Source: Clostridiales bacterium (GTDB lineage: Bacteria > Bacillota > Clostridia > Christensenellales > Aristaeellaceae). Taken from it: DNA of 60,433 bases. The notes below the pieces were generated by a model. It saw only the letters and a list, made by a program, of their open reading frames with translations. It ran no database searches and was not told where the DNA came from. The stretch covers positions 1-60,433 of the forward strand of contig JAHZHZ010000015.1 in the NCBI GenBank assembly GCA_019419995.1, read 5' to 3'. The stretch's first letter is position 1. The number at the start of each line of letters is the position of its first letter. A program made the translations under genes and the position numbers. Shown piece after piece: positions 8,391 through 15,652 of this stretch.

Positions 8391-10100
8391 TTACATCCGC
8401 TCCGGGGCTTCCAGACCGATCAGCTCCAGCGCCTTGCGAATGGTTTGCATGGCGGCGCGGGTGAGCATCAGGCGAGCGGAGCGTACGCCCGCGTCATCTA
8501 CCATGACCTTATGCTCATAATAGAATTTATTGTAAGCCTGGGCCAGATCCACGCTGTAGCGGGTAACCATAGAAGGTTCATTGCGGTTCAACGCATTCTT
8601 GAGCACCTCGGGGAATTGCTCCAGCAGACGCACTACATCCTGTGCCTCAGGGTCGGCCAGAGCAGCAAAGTCCGGTTCCACGGTGCATTCGCCAGCTTTG
8701 CGCAGCACGGAACAGCAGCGGGCGTGGGTGTACATCACATACGGACCGGTCTCGCCGTCAAAATTCAGGGCGCGGTCCCAGTAGAAGTCAATGTCTTTAA
8801 TGCGGTTGTTATACAGGGCAAAGAACACCACGGCACCTACGCCCACCTGCCGGGCTACGGAGTCCTTGTCTTCCAGGTCGGGACTCTTTTCTTCGATGAT
8901 AGTCCGGGCCTTCTGGATGGCAGTATTGAGCAGATCTTCCAGATAGACGATGCGTCCCTCCCGGGTAGAGAGAGTCTGCCCCTCGAAGGAGACCATGCCG
9001 AAGGATACATGCTCGCAGTTTTTGTACCATTCATAGCCCATCAGTTCCAGAATTTTGAACAATTGCCTGAAGTGCAAATCCTGCTGGTAGGCCACCACAT
9101 AGAGGGATTTATCAAAGTTGTAGGTATCCTTCCGATATTTGGCAGCGGCTAGATCCCGGGTGATGTAGAGGGTGGCTCCATCTGAGCGCAGAATCAGTGC
9201 CGGGGGCATACCATAGGGTTCAAGGTCTACGATCTGTGCTCCCTGATCCTCCTTGAGCAGGCCCTTTTCCCGCAACGCCTCTACGATGGGCTCCATTTTG
9301 TCGTTGTAGAAGCTCTCACCTGCGTAGGAGTCAAACTTTACGCCCAGCAGATCGTACACCCGTTCCGCATCCCGGAGGGTAACGGATTTAAACCAGTTGA
9401 AGATTTCCAGTGCCTCGGGATCGCCGTCTTCGATGCGCTTGAACCAAGCGCGTCCTTCGTCGTTGAGGGCTTCGTTTTCCTTGGCTTCAGCGTTGAAGCG
9501 CACATAAAGTTTTACCATTTCATCCACGCCACCGGCCGCCACGGTATCATGATCGCCCCAGCGCTTGTAGGCGGCGATCATTTTGCCGAACTGGGTGCCC
9601 CAGTCTCCCAGATGATTTATGCCCACTGCATTCCAACCAAAGAAGCGGTAGAGCTTGTACAGGGCGTTGCCGATCATAGTGGTGGACAGATGGCCGATGT
9701 GAAAGCGCTTGGCGATGTTGATGGACGAATAGTCCAGCACCACCGTCTTGCCCTCGCCAGAATGATCCGAACCGTAGTTTTCACCCTGTTCCAGCACTGC
9801 GCGCACCACTTTTTCACCATAGGTGGCCCGGTCGATGAAAAAGTTTAGATAGCCCTTGACGGATTCTACCCGGCTCAGATAATCCGCATGAATTTGCGCG
9901 GCTAGGGCGTCGGAAATCATCATGGGCGATTTTCGCAAGGCCTTGGAGAGCCGAAAACAGGGAAAGGCATAGTCGCCCAAGTCTGTGCTTGGCGGGATTT
10001 CCAGGGCGGAGGCGATATCGGCGGACTCCAGCTGAACCCCACCGAAGATATCGCTTGCCGCACGGATAATTTCATTGGCAATGGAAAATTTGAAGTCCAT
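8391..10100 (-). CDS. argS: Arginyl-tRNA synthetase
   Basis: A class I aminoacyl-tRNA synthetase charging tRNA-Arg. The HIGH motif is 'FHIGH' within 'NIAKRFHIGHLS' near residue 115, the KMSKS-equivalent is the 'LSTREG' loop near residue 375, and the C-terminal DALR anticodon-binding helices end in 'LELIGLEAPERM'. The length of 569 residues is normal. The ATG at 10100 is preferred over the in-frame GTG at 10112, because GGGAG lies 10 bases before the ATG but only 3 before the GTG. Confidence 0.96.
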   Translation of the reverse strand: MDFKFSIANEIIRAASDIFGGVQLESADIASALEIPPSTDLGDYAFPCFRLSKALRKSPMMISDALAAQIHADYLSRVESVKGYLNFFIDRATYGEKVVRAVLEQGENYGSDHSGEGKTVVLDYSSINIAKRFHIGHLSTTMIGNALYKLYRFFGWNAVGINHLGDWGTQFGKMIAAYKRWGDHDTVAAGGVDEMVKLYVRFNAEAKENEALNDEGRAWFKRIEDGDPEALEIFNWFKSVTLRDAERVYDLLGVKFDSYAGESFYNDKMEPIVEALREKGLLKEDQGAQIVDLEPYGMPPALILRSDGATLYITRDLAAAKYRKDTYNFDKSLYVVAYQQDLHFRQLFKILELMGYEWYKNCEHVSFGMVSFEGQTLSTREGRIVYLEDLLNTAIQKARTIIEEKSPDLEDKDSVARQVGVGAVVFFALYNNRIKDIDFYWDRALNFDGETGPYVMYTHARCCSVLRKAGECTVEPDFAALADPEAQDVVRLLEQFPEVLKNALNRNEPSMVTRYSVDLAQAYNKFYYEHKVMVDDAGVRSARLMLTRAAMQTIRKALELIGLEAPERM

Positions 10101-10232
10101 GTTTACATTCACTCCCGTTGATCGTTACTAATATATTTCCATTATAGCAGATTCTCTTCCCGACGAACAGCGAATACAGGGTTAATTATTGCGCAGAGCA
10201 CACCTGTATGGAGCTTCTTTTTTGTGTCGCTG

Positions 10233-10261
10233 TTGATTTTTGGATGAAAAAAGGGTATGAT
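10233..10261 (+). promoter_or_regulatory. Promoter for the zinc-ribbon gene and ispE operon
   Basis: TTGATT at 10233-10238, 17-base spacer, TATGAT at 10256-10261, about 45 bases before the gene at 10309. Confidence 0.65.
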
Positions 10262-10308
10262 AAAAATGGATTACTGGCTCCAACATTAAATAGACAGGAG
10301 GAATGATC

Positions 10309-10881
10309 ATGGCATTTTTTAATGAATTCAAAGAAAAATTCAATAAAGCGGCGCAGTCCGTATCCACTAAGACCCGGGAGAGCGTGGAAATGACCCGCCT
10401 CATCGGCGAAAGCAGAAGTGTTTCCGGCGAATTGACCACCCTGTATGAGCAAATCGGTCGCATCTATGTGGATTCCAGGGGCGCGGATACCGAGGCCATG
10501 GCCTCCCTTTGCACCCGGGTTGATGAATTGCGTGGACGTCTGGATGCCCTGGAGCGTCAGCGCATGCAGCTTAAAAATCAGAACCGTTGCCCTGCCTGCG
10601 GTGCGGTGATGGCTAGGGATGCCAAGTTCTGCTCCAGCTGTGGGCGACGCATGCCAGAGCCTGTTCCGGAAACCCAGGCTGCACCGGAGCTGGAGGATGT
10701 AGTCTATTGCCCCGAGTGCGGAGCCATGCGCAAGGATGCGGATGCTTTCTGTGCTGTGTGCGGACACAGTTTCGAATCGAATGCCTCTTTCTCCATGGAA
10801 GAGAAGCATTTGGAACAGGAGGTACAGGAGACTTCCGACGAGGACGGGGATGAGGCGCCCGAAGATTGTAACGCCGAATAA
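10309..10881 (+). CDS. Double zinc-ribbon protein
   Basis: About 190 residues. The N-terminal 85 residues are helical and likely coiled-coil ('MAFFNEFKEKFNKAAQ..'). Two zinc ribbons follow: CPACG...CSSCG at about 94-113 and CPECG...CAVCG at about 138-157. The tail is acidic. Such proteins are common in Clostridia, and their function is unknown. AGGAGG at 10296-10301 places the start at 10309, not at the ATG six bases earlier. It is followed 23 bases later by a small membrane protein gene. Confidence 0.85.
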   Translation: MAFFNEFKEKFNKAAQSVSTKTRESVEMTRLIGESRSVSGELTTLYEQIGRIYVDSRGADTEAMASLCTRVDELRGRLDALERQRMQLKNQNRCPACGAVMARDAKFCSSCGRRMPEPVPETQAAPELEDVVYCPECGAMRKDADAFCAVCGHSFESNASFSMEEKHLEQEVQETSDEDGDEAPEDCNAE

Positions 10882-10904
10882 AGTCGTCAGGGAGGACGGG
10901 TCCC

Positions 10905-11309
10905 ATGGAACAGAAGAAAGCGCCGGGTGGCACAAGCAGGACTGCCAGCGACCGCAAACCCTCCGGTTTTGGCAGCATCGGCCAGCGCAAGGGCAGTTCG
11001 GGCGTTAATGCGTCGAAGCTCTCCCAACCTTCCAGCGGAGGGAATGAAACCCCAAAGGGGAATTCAAAGGAGCGACATGCGCACAAGGAAGCCAAAGTAT
11101 TCCGGGAAAAACGTTCATCAGAGGATGCTTCCAAGCGACGGAAAAGGTTGACGATTTTGTTAGCTGTACTGTTGGGGGCCGTGATTTTGTATGTGATTCT
11201 CGCACTGGCCTTCGGAGGAAAGGACACCTATCATCAGCTGCCCGTAATAGAACGGGAGGGTGCTGAGAGTGTGGAACCTACACAACAACCCGGTGAGGAT
11301 GACGTATGA
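10905..11309 (+). CDS. Small single-pass membrane protein with long basic cytoplasmic tail
   Basis: A 134-residue protein. Residues 1-85 are Gly/Ser/Lys/Arg-rich and disordered in character. A single membrane helix spans about 87-107 ('LTILLAVLLGAVILYVILAL'), with a short acidic outer tail. Its stop overlaps the ispE start as ATGA at 11306-11309, so the two are translationally coupled. I recognise no family. Confidence 0.7.
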   Translation: MEQKKAPGGTSRTASDRKPSGFGSIGQRKGSSGVNASKLSQPSSGGNETPKGNSKERHAHKEAKVFREKRSSEDASKRRKRLTILLAVLLGAVILYVILALAFGGKDTYHQLPVIEREGAESVEPTQQPGEDDV

Positions 11310-12154
11310 AACTGACGGTTCGTGCACACGCAAAGATCAATTGGTCTCTGGCAGTCTGTGGTCGGCGGGACGATGGCTACCATGAACTGGATATGCTGAT
11401 GCAGAGCATTGAACTCAGCGATGAAATCCGCTTTGAAAGTGCTGGTCAGCTGACGTTGGAAGTAAATGGACAGCGCGTCCGCGATGGGGAGCGAAATCTG
11501 GTGCTGCGTGCCGCTGATGCATTGAATGCTTTTATGGGGGAACGCAGGGGGGCTCACATTTCGCTGATGAAAAATATCCCGGCCCGAGCGGGGTTAGGGG
11601 GCGGCAGTGCGGATTGTGCCGCCACACTATTGGCGCTGAACCAGTTGTGGGATTTGCACCTGCCCATGAAGGTGTTGATGGAGATGGGCCTGAAACTGGG
11701 GGCAGACGTGCCCTTCTGTCTGCAGGGAGGGCTGTGCCGGGCCCAAGGCATAGGTGAAATTCTCACGCCAGCCGTGGAAGCCCCGGTCTATCCCCTGGTA
11801 ATGGTTACGCCGGGGGGTGGTTTGTCCACTCCAGAGGTGTTCAAGGCTTGGAGCGGAGGGGGGTATACCCCAGGCACTCTGGACAACGTTGCGCTGGAAC
11901 ATGCCCTGTTGGCAGGGGATCTTCGGCGGGCCCAGATGCTGTCCTGCAATGACTTGGAGCATCCGGCTGTGGATTTGATGCCCCAGATTGGAAAATGTAT
12001 GCAGCAGTTCAGGGAAATGGGAGCTGCTTTTGTGCGCATGAGTGGCAGCGGTTCTACGGTCTATGCTGCCTTTGAGCGCGAGGAAGATGCTCAATGTGTT
12101 GCCCAACAGGTTCCCGGCTCTCTGTTTACCAGAAGCTGTGGCGCAAAGTATTGA
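11306..12154 (+). CDS. ispE: 4-diphosphocytidyl-2-C-methyl-D-erythritol kinase
   Basis: A GHMP kinase of the non-mevalonate (MEP) isoprenoid pathway; it phosphorylates the 2-hydroxyl of CDP-ME. Visible motifs are the N-terminal 'AHAKINWSLAV' (catalytic Lys region), 'DGYHELDMLMQSI', the ATP-binding glycine loop 'PARAGLGGGSADCAA' near residues 92-106 and the C-terminal 'RMSGSGSTVYA' motif 3. The length of 282 residues is standard. Confidence 0.96.
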   Translation: MKLTVRAHAKINWSLAVCGRRDDGYHELDMLMQSIELSDEIRFESAGQLTLEVNGQRVRDGERNLVLRAADALNAFMGERRGAHISLMKNIPARAGLGGGSADCAATLLALNQLWDLHLPMKVLMEMGLKLGADVPFCLQGGLCRAQGIGEILTPAVEAPVYPLVMVTPGGGLSTPEVFKAWSGGGYTPGTLDNVALEHALLAGDLRRAQMLSCNDLEHPAVDLMPQIGKCMQQFREMGAAFVRMSGSGSTVYAAFEREEDAQCVAQQVPGSLFTRSCGAKY

Positions 12155-12183
12155 AATTGCGGAAAAAATTCACAATTAAACCC

Positions 12184-12211
12184 TTGCAATTTGTACATGA
12201 TTGGGTATAAT
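12184..12211 (+). promoter_or_regulatory. Promoter of the rpsF-ssb-rpsR operon
   Basis: TTGCAA at 12184-12189, 16-base spacer, TATAAT at 12206-12211. The leader before rpsF is about 60 bases. Confidence 0.7.
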
Positions 12212-12230
12212 AATGTACTGGCGCATCCTT

Positions 12231-12252
12231 GCCACGGCTGACCGGCCGTGGC
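12231..12252 (+). promoter_or_regulatory. Leader stem-loop upstream of rpsF, candidate S6:S18 site
   Basis: GCCACGGC at 12231-12238 pairs with GCCGTGGC at 12245-12252 around a TGACCG loop. It occupies the position of the S6:S18-binding autoregulatory motif known in many rpsF leaders, and the loop holds a CCG. I cannot confirm the full consensus, so the assignment is tentative. Confidence 0.45.
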
Positions 12253-12278
12253 CAAAGTCCATAAGGAGGTGAAAACAC

Positions 12279-12722
12279 ATGATTCTGAAACAATATGAAG
12301 TCATGTACATCATTGACGCGGCGCTGGAGGACAGCGCACGCGCCGAACTGATCGACCGTTTTTCCGAGCTGGTCAAGAAAAATGGCGGCGAAGTGGATCG
12401 TGTAGACGAGTGGGGCAAGCGCCGTCTGGCCTACGCTATCAACTACAAGACGGAAGGTTACTATGTGCTGATGTACATCAAGGCTCCCGCCCAGATGCCG
12501 CAGGAGTTGGAGCGCAACTTCCGGATCAACGATAAGGTGCTTCGCTCTCTGGTGGTTTCCTATGAAGGTGAACTGCCCGCCAAGCGCGAACCGCTCAAGC
12601 CCTATGCCGCCCGCGAAGCTGCGCCGGCAGAGCCCGTAGCTGAGCCCGTGGCCGTAGCCGAAGAGGCCCCTGCTGTCACGGAAATCGTGGATGACGAAAC
12701 GCCTGAGTCGGAAGCTGAATAA
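12279..12722 (+). CDS. rpsF: 30S ribosomal protein S6 with acidic C-terminal extension
   Basis: A 147-residue protein. Residues 1-95 are canonical S6 ('YEVMYIIDAAL', 'WGKRRLAYAINYKTEGYYVLM', 'NDKVLRSLVV'). The remaining roughly 50 residues form a low-complexity Ala/Pro/Glu/Val tail, longer than the usual 95-100 residue S6 of Firmicutes. It is the first gene of the classic rpsF-ssb-rpsR operon, with AAGGAGGTG before the ATG. Confidence 0.97.
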   Translation: MILKQYEVMYIIDAALEDSARAELIDRFSELVKKNGGEVDRVDEWGKRRLAYAINYKTEGYYVLMYIKAPAQMPQELERNFRINDKVLRSLVVSYEGELPAKREPLKPYAAREAAPAEPVAEPVAVAEEAPAVTEIVDDETPESEAE

Positions 12723-12752
12723 GCGTAAACCTACGAAGGCAGGTGCTCATTG

Positions 12753-13184
12753 ATGAACAAAGCGATTTTAATCGGAAACTTGGCCAACGATCCAGAGTCC
12801 CGCACCACTCAGTCCGGTATTGCTCAATGCACTTTCCGGCTGGCAGTACAGCGGCGCTTTGCCAATCAGCAGGGCGTGCGTGAAGCGGATTTTCTGACTA
12901 TCGTATGTTGGCGGCAGACGGCAGAGCTTTGTGCCCGCTATCTGTCCAAGGGCCGTAAGGTCGCGGTGGAGGGTAGCATTCAGACCCGTTCCTATGATGC
13001 GCAGGACGGTACGAAGCGCTACGTCACCGAGATCATAGCCGATAACGTTGAATTCCTCGGTTCCCGGGATGAAGGAGCCCGGGCAGGCGGTTATGATGCG
13101 CCTGCGCCGGCCCCCGCAGCAGCCAGGTCTGCTGCGCCTTCAGGCGATTTTACCGAGGTGGACGATGATGAGCTTCCGTTCTGA
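12753..13184 (+). CDS. ssb: Single-stranded DNA-binding protein
   Basis: 143 residues with an N-terminal OB fold ('MNKAILIGNLANDPESRTT', 'FRLAVQRRF', 'WRQTAELCARYLSKGRKVAVEG') and an acidic C-terminal peptide ending 'DDDELPF', the partner-binding tip for replication and repair proteins. ATG at 12753 is chosen over the adjacent TTG at 12750 on ribosome-site spacing. It sits between rpsF and rpsR, as is usual in bacteria. Confidence 0.97.
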   Translation: MNKAILIGNLANDPESRTTQSGIAQCTFRLAVQRRFANQQGVREADFLTIVCWRQTAELCARYLSKGRKVAVEGSIQTRSYDAQDGTKRYVTEIIADNVEFLGSRDEGARAGGYDAPAPAPAAARSAAPSGDFTEVDDDELPF

Positions 13185-13231
13185 TAGGGGAAACTTCCCC
13201 GCTTCTTGAATCTTGTAAGGAGGAACGAAAC

Positions 13232-13486
13232 ATGTCTGAAGATAGAGGCGATCGCGTACGCCGTCCCCGTGGCCGTAAGCCGCGCCGGAAGGTGTGCCAG
13301 TTCTGCGTGGAAAAAGTTCAGCACATCGATTATAAGGATGTTGCGAGACTTCGCCGCTTCACTAGCGAGCGTGGCAAGATTTTGCCCCGTCGCATGACCG
13401 GCACCTGTGCCAAGCATCAGCGTCAGCTGTCCACCGCGATCAAGCGCGCTCGGACCATTGCTCTGATGCCCTATGTGTCTGAATAA
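13232..13486 (+). CDS. rpsR: 30S ribosomal protein S18
   Basis: 84 residues. Canonical S18 core 'IDYKDVARLRRFTSERGKI' and 'RRMTGTCAKHQRQLSTAIKRAR'. The N-terminal 'CQFCVEKVQ' retains two Cys, and together with the Cys of 'TGTCAKH' this suggests the zinc-binding (C+) type. AAGGAGG lies before the ATG. Confidence 0.97.
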   Translation: MSEDRGDRVRRPRGRKPRRKVCQFCVEKVQHIDYKDVARLRRFTSERGKILPRRMTGTCAKHQRQLSTAIKRARTIALMPYVSE

Positions 13487-13507
13487 GTAAGGCATTTGGA
13501 CTGTGTA

Positions 13508-13553
13508 AGCTCCCCGAAAGCGTTTTTAAGAGCGCTTTCGGGGAGCTTTTCGT
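13508..13553 (+). terminator. Strong terminator of the rpsF operon
   Basis: A 15-bp perfect stem (13508-13522 with 13533-13547) followed by TTTTCGTTT. Confidence 0.92.
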
Positions 13554-13644
13554 TTATCTGGATAAAAAATCAGGTGAAGAGCGGCTGTGCAGCGGCGGTT
13601 AGGGCAAACGATCTGGGTTTTTGTGCTGCTGCATTGCCTGGCCA

Positions 13645-13673
13645 TTGACCCCATGGCCAAATCGAGATATAAT
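13645..13673 (+). promoter_or_regulatory. Promoter of the ABC exporter
   Basis: TTGACC at 13645-13650, 17-base spacer, TATAAT at 13668-13673. The leader to the ATPase start is about 90 bases, with no evident structure. Confidence 0.75.
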
Positions 13674-13771
13674 GCCTTTGATTGGCGCGCGAGGGAACGA
13701 GGTGCACGCGCAGACAAAGTTGAAAAATGCACCAATGCTTTGAAAGAATTTCAATTGGCTGGAGGATAAAT

Positions 13772-14590
13772 ATGCATACAATCCTCGTTGAAAATCTGAC
13801 TCGGGATTACGGGGCGGGAAAGGGCATATTTGATGTATCTTTTTCCATTCAAAGCGGGGAAGCGTTTGGGTTTCTCGGGCCGAATGGCGCAGGAAAAACT
13901 ACGCTTATCCGCCATCTGATGGGATTTATCCGTCCCGAGGGGGGAAGATGCACCATTGATCAGCTGGACTGCTGGGCACAGCGGGAAATAGTTCAGGGGC
14001 GCGTAGGCTATGTGCCCGGAGAAATTTCTTTTTTCGATGATATGTGCGGCGCGGAGTTTTTAAGCTTTGTGCGGGCCTACCGGGGTGTCGGAGCCCAAAA
14101 CCGGCAAGAGGAATTAATGGAACGGTTTGAACTGGACCCTCATATTAAAATTAAAAAAATGAGCAAGGGAACAAAGCAGAAGCTTGCCATCATTGCTGCA
14201 TGGATGCATGATCCCAAGGTGTTGATTTTGGATGAACCCACCAGCGGGTTGGATCCGCTGATGCAGAATAGATTTGTGGAACTGGTGCGGGAAGAAAAGA
14301 AACGTGGAAAAACCATCTTTTTATCCAGTCACATATTTGAAGAAGTGGAGCGTATCTGCGATCGAATCGGCATGATCCGTGGTGGCAAACTCCTTGAGGT
14401 GGATTCAGTAGAGGCACTGAGAAAGCGTCACGTTCGCAGTTATACTGTCTGTCTTCCCTCCGAAGAGACGGCCAAGGCGTTTGCCCGAGATTTTGCGGGG
14501 CTACAGAAAGGACTTTATGTCACTGTGTCGGCCAGCATGAGTCTTGAAGAGATTTTTTTAAATTGTTATGGAGGAAATGCCGGTGATTAA
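13772..14590 (+). CDS. ABC transporter ATP-binding protein (BcrA/NatA type)
   Basis: 272 residues. Walker A 'GPNGAGKTT' near residue 40, a degenerate signature 'MSKGTKQKL' near 132, Walker B 'VLILDEPTSGLDP' near 152 and the switch His in 'FLSSHIFEEVERICD'. It belongs to the drug/peptide exporter class whose permease is a separate ABC-2 protein, here the next gene, which it overlaps. The start at 13772 follows GGAGG at 13761-13765. The substrate is unknown; bacitracin-type resistance, bacteriocin or Na export are all seen in this class. Confidence 0.92.
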   Translation: MHTILVENLTRDYGAGKGIFDVSFSIQSGEAFGFLGPNGAGKTTLIRHLMGFIRPEGGRCTIDQLDCWAQREIVQGRVGYVPGEISFFDDMCGAEFLSFVRAYRGVGAQNRQEELMERFELDPHIKIKKMSKGTKQKLAIIAAWMHDPKVLILDEPTSGLDPLMQNRFVELVREEKKRGKTIFLSSHIFEEVERICDRIGMIRGGKLLEVDSVEALRKRHVRSYTVCLPSEETAKAFARDFAGLQKGLYVTVSASMSLEEIFLNCYGGNAGD

Positions 14591-15383
14591 CTGGACGTTG
14601 TACCGCCGGGAAATGAGAGCCGGCGCAAAGCTTCTATTGATATTTGGAGCGATTATGACGATGTACGTCGTCTGCATCATTGCTCTGTACGATCCGGTAA
14701 CTGTTGAAATGTTGGATGGATTTACCCGGGCCATGCCCCAAATTATGGCAGCTGTGGGCATGACTCCAGGGGCTACTCACCTTTTGGGCTTTATGATCTC
14801 CTATCTCTATGGGTTTGTGCTGCTGATCTTTCCTATGGTGTATAGCGCTCTGCGCGCCAACGGGTTGATTGCAAAATACGTGGATGGCGGTGCCATGGTG
14901 TATCTGGTGGCAGCACCTGTCAGACGGCGCACCATTGCCTGCACTCAAATGCTGGTTCTGCTCAGCGGGATTGGTCTGCTGCTGATCTATACTACAGCAC
15001 TGGAAGCTGCGATGGCGCGGGTGCTCTTTCCGGGAGCGTTGGCAATGGACGACTTACTGGTGCTCAACGGGGGCTTACTGGTGCTGCATTTTATGATGGG
15101 CGGAATTTGTTTTCTGGCATCCTGCCTGTTTTCCGAAACGAAGTACAGTTTTCTTCTGGGTGCTGGGCTGCCGGTGCTGATGTATGTGTTTCAGATGGTT
15201 GCCAATGTGGGTGACGGAGCGCGGTTTATGAGGTATTTTTCCGCCTTCTCCCTGTTTGATCCAAACGGATTGGCGGCCTTTGCGCAGGGGGCACTGTTGA
15301 AAGCTGTCATTTTGATGTTGGCTGCCCTTGTTTTGTATCCTGCCGGTATTGCCGCATTTTGCAAAAAGGATCTGCACATTTAA
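14583..15383 (+). CDS. ABC-2 type permease partner
   Basis: About 266 residues with six predicted membrane helices (near residues 17-40, 70-95, 105-125, 135-160, 170-200 and 235-258) and a short cytoplasmic N-terminus 'INWTLYRREMRAGAK' typical of ABC-2 permeases. The GTG at 14583 is the best start, because GGAGG at 14570-14574 is eight bases upstream. ATGs at 14568 and 14577 lie on or too near that site. It overlaps the ATPase gene by eight bases, forming a two-gene exporter. Confidence 0.88.
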   Translation: MINWTLYRREMRAGAKLLLIFGAIMTMYVVCIIALYDPVTVEMLDGFTRAMPQIMAAVGMTPGATHLLGFMISYLYGFVLLIFPMVYSALRANGLIAKYVDGGAMVYLVAAPVRRRTIACTQMLVLLSGIGLLLIYTTALEAAMARVLFPGALAMDDLLVLNGGLLVLHFMMGGICFLASCLFSETKYSFLLGAGLPVLMYVFQMVANVGDGARFMRYFSAFSLFDPNGLAAFAQGALLKAVILMLAALVLYPAGIAAFCKKDLHI

Positions 15384-15398
15384 AGAATGTAAAAAGGG

Positions 15399-15430
15399 CC
15401 CCGCGCCGGTGTAATCTGGCGCGGGGTCTT
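15399..15430. terminator. Bidirectional terminator between exporter and copA
   Basis: CCCCGCGCC (15399-15407) pairs with GGCGCGGGG (15418-15426), flanked by AAAAAGG on the left and TCTT on the right. It serves the convergent permease and copA transcripts. Confidence 0.85.
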
Positions 15431-15442
15431 GCTGTGGGAGTG

Positions 15443-15652
15443 TCATTCGATGCCTGTCACCTTGTAGTCTTGATCCTCCACAGCCTTGCGCAGAACGTCG
15501 TTCGCTACGTCTTTGTCTAAGTGCACCACGGCGGTGCCATCTACGTGGCTGACCTTCGCCTCAGTTACGCCTTCCAAGGCTTCCAGAACCTTTTTTACTC
15601 GCGCTTCGCAGTGTCCACACATCATACCTTCAATCTTCAAAGTCTTTACCAT
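15443..15652 (-). CDS. copZ: CopZ-like copper chaperone, internal start inside copA
   Basis: A 69-residue HMA domain with the metal motif 'GMMCGHC' in frame with copA. An ATG at 15652 is preceded by GAGGAGG (15667-15661) with eight bases between, as strong a ribosome site as any in the window. This suggests that free CopZ is made by internal initiation in addition to the fused form. That the site is used is inference. Alternatively, a stop codon between formerly separate copA and copZ genes was lost and the ribosome site is a fossil. Confidence 0.6.
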   Translation of the reverse strand: MVKTLKIEGMMCGHCEARVKKVLEALEGVTEAKVSHVDGTAVVHLDKDVANDVLRKAVEDQDYKVTGIE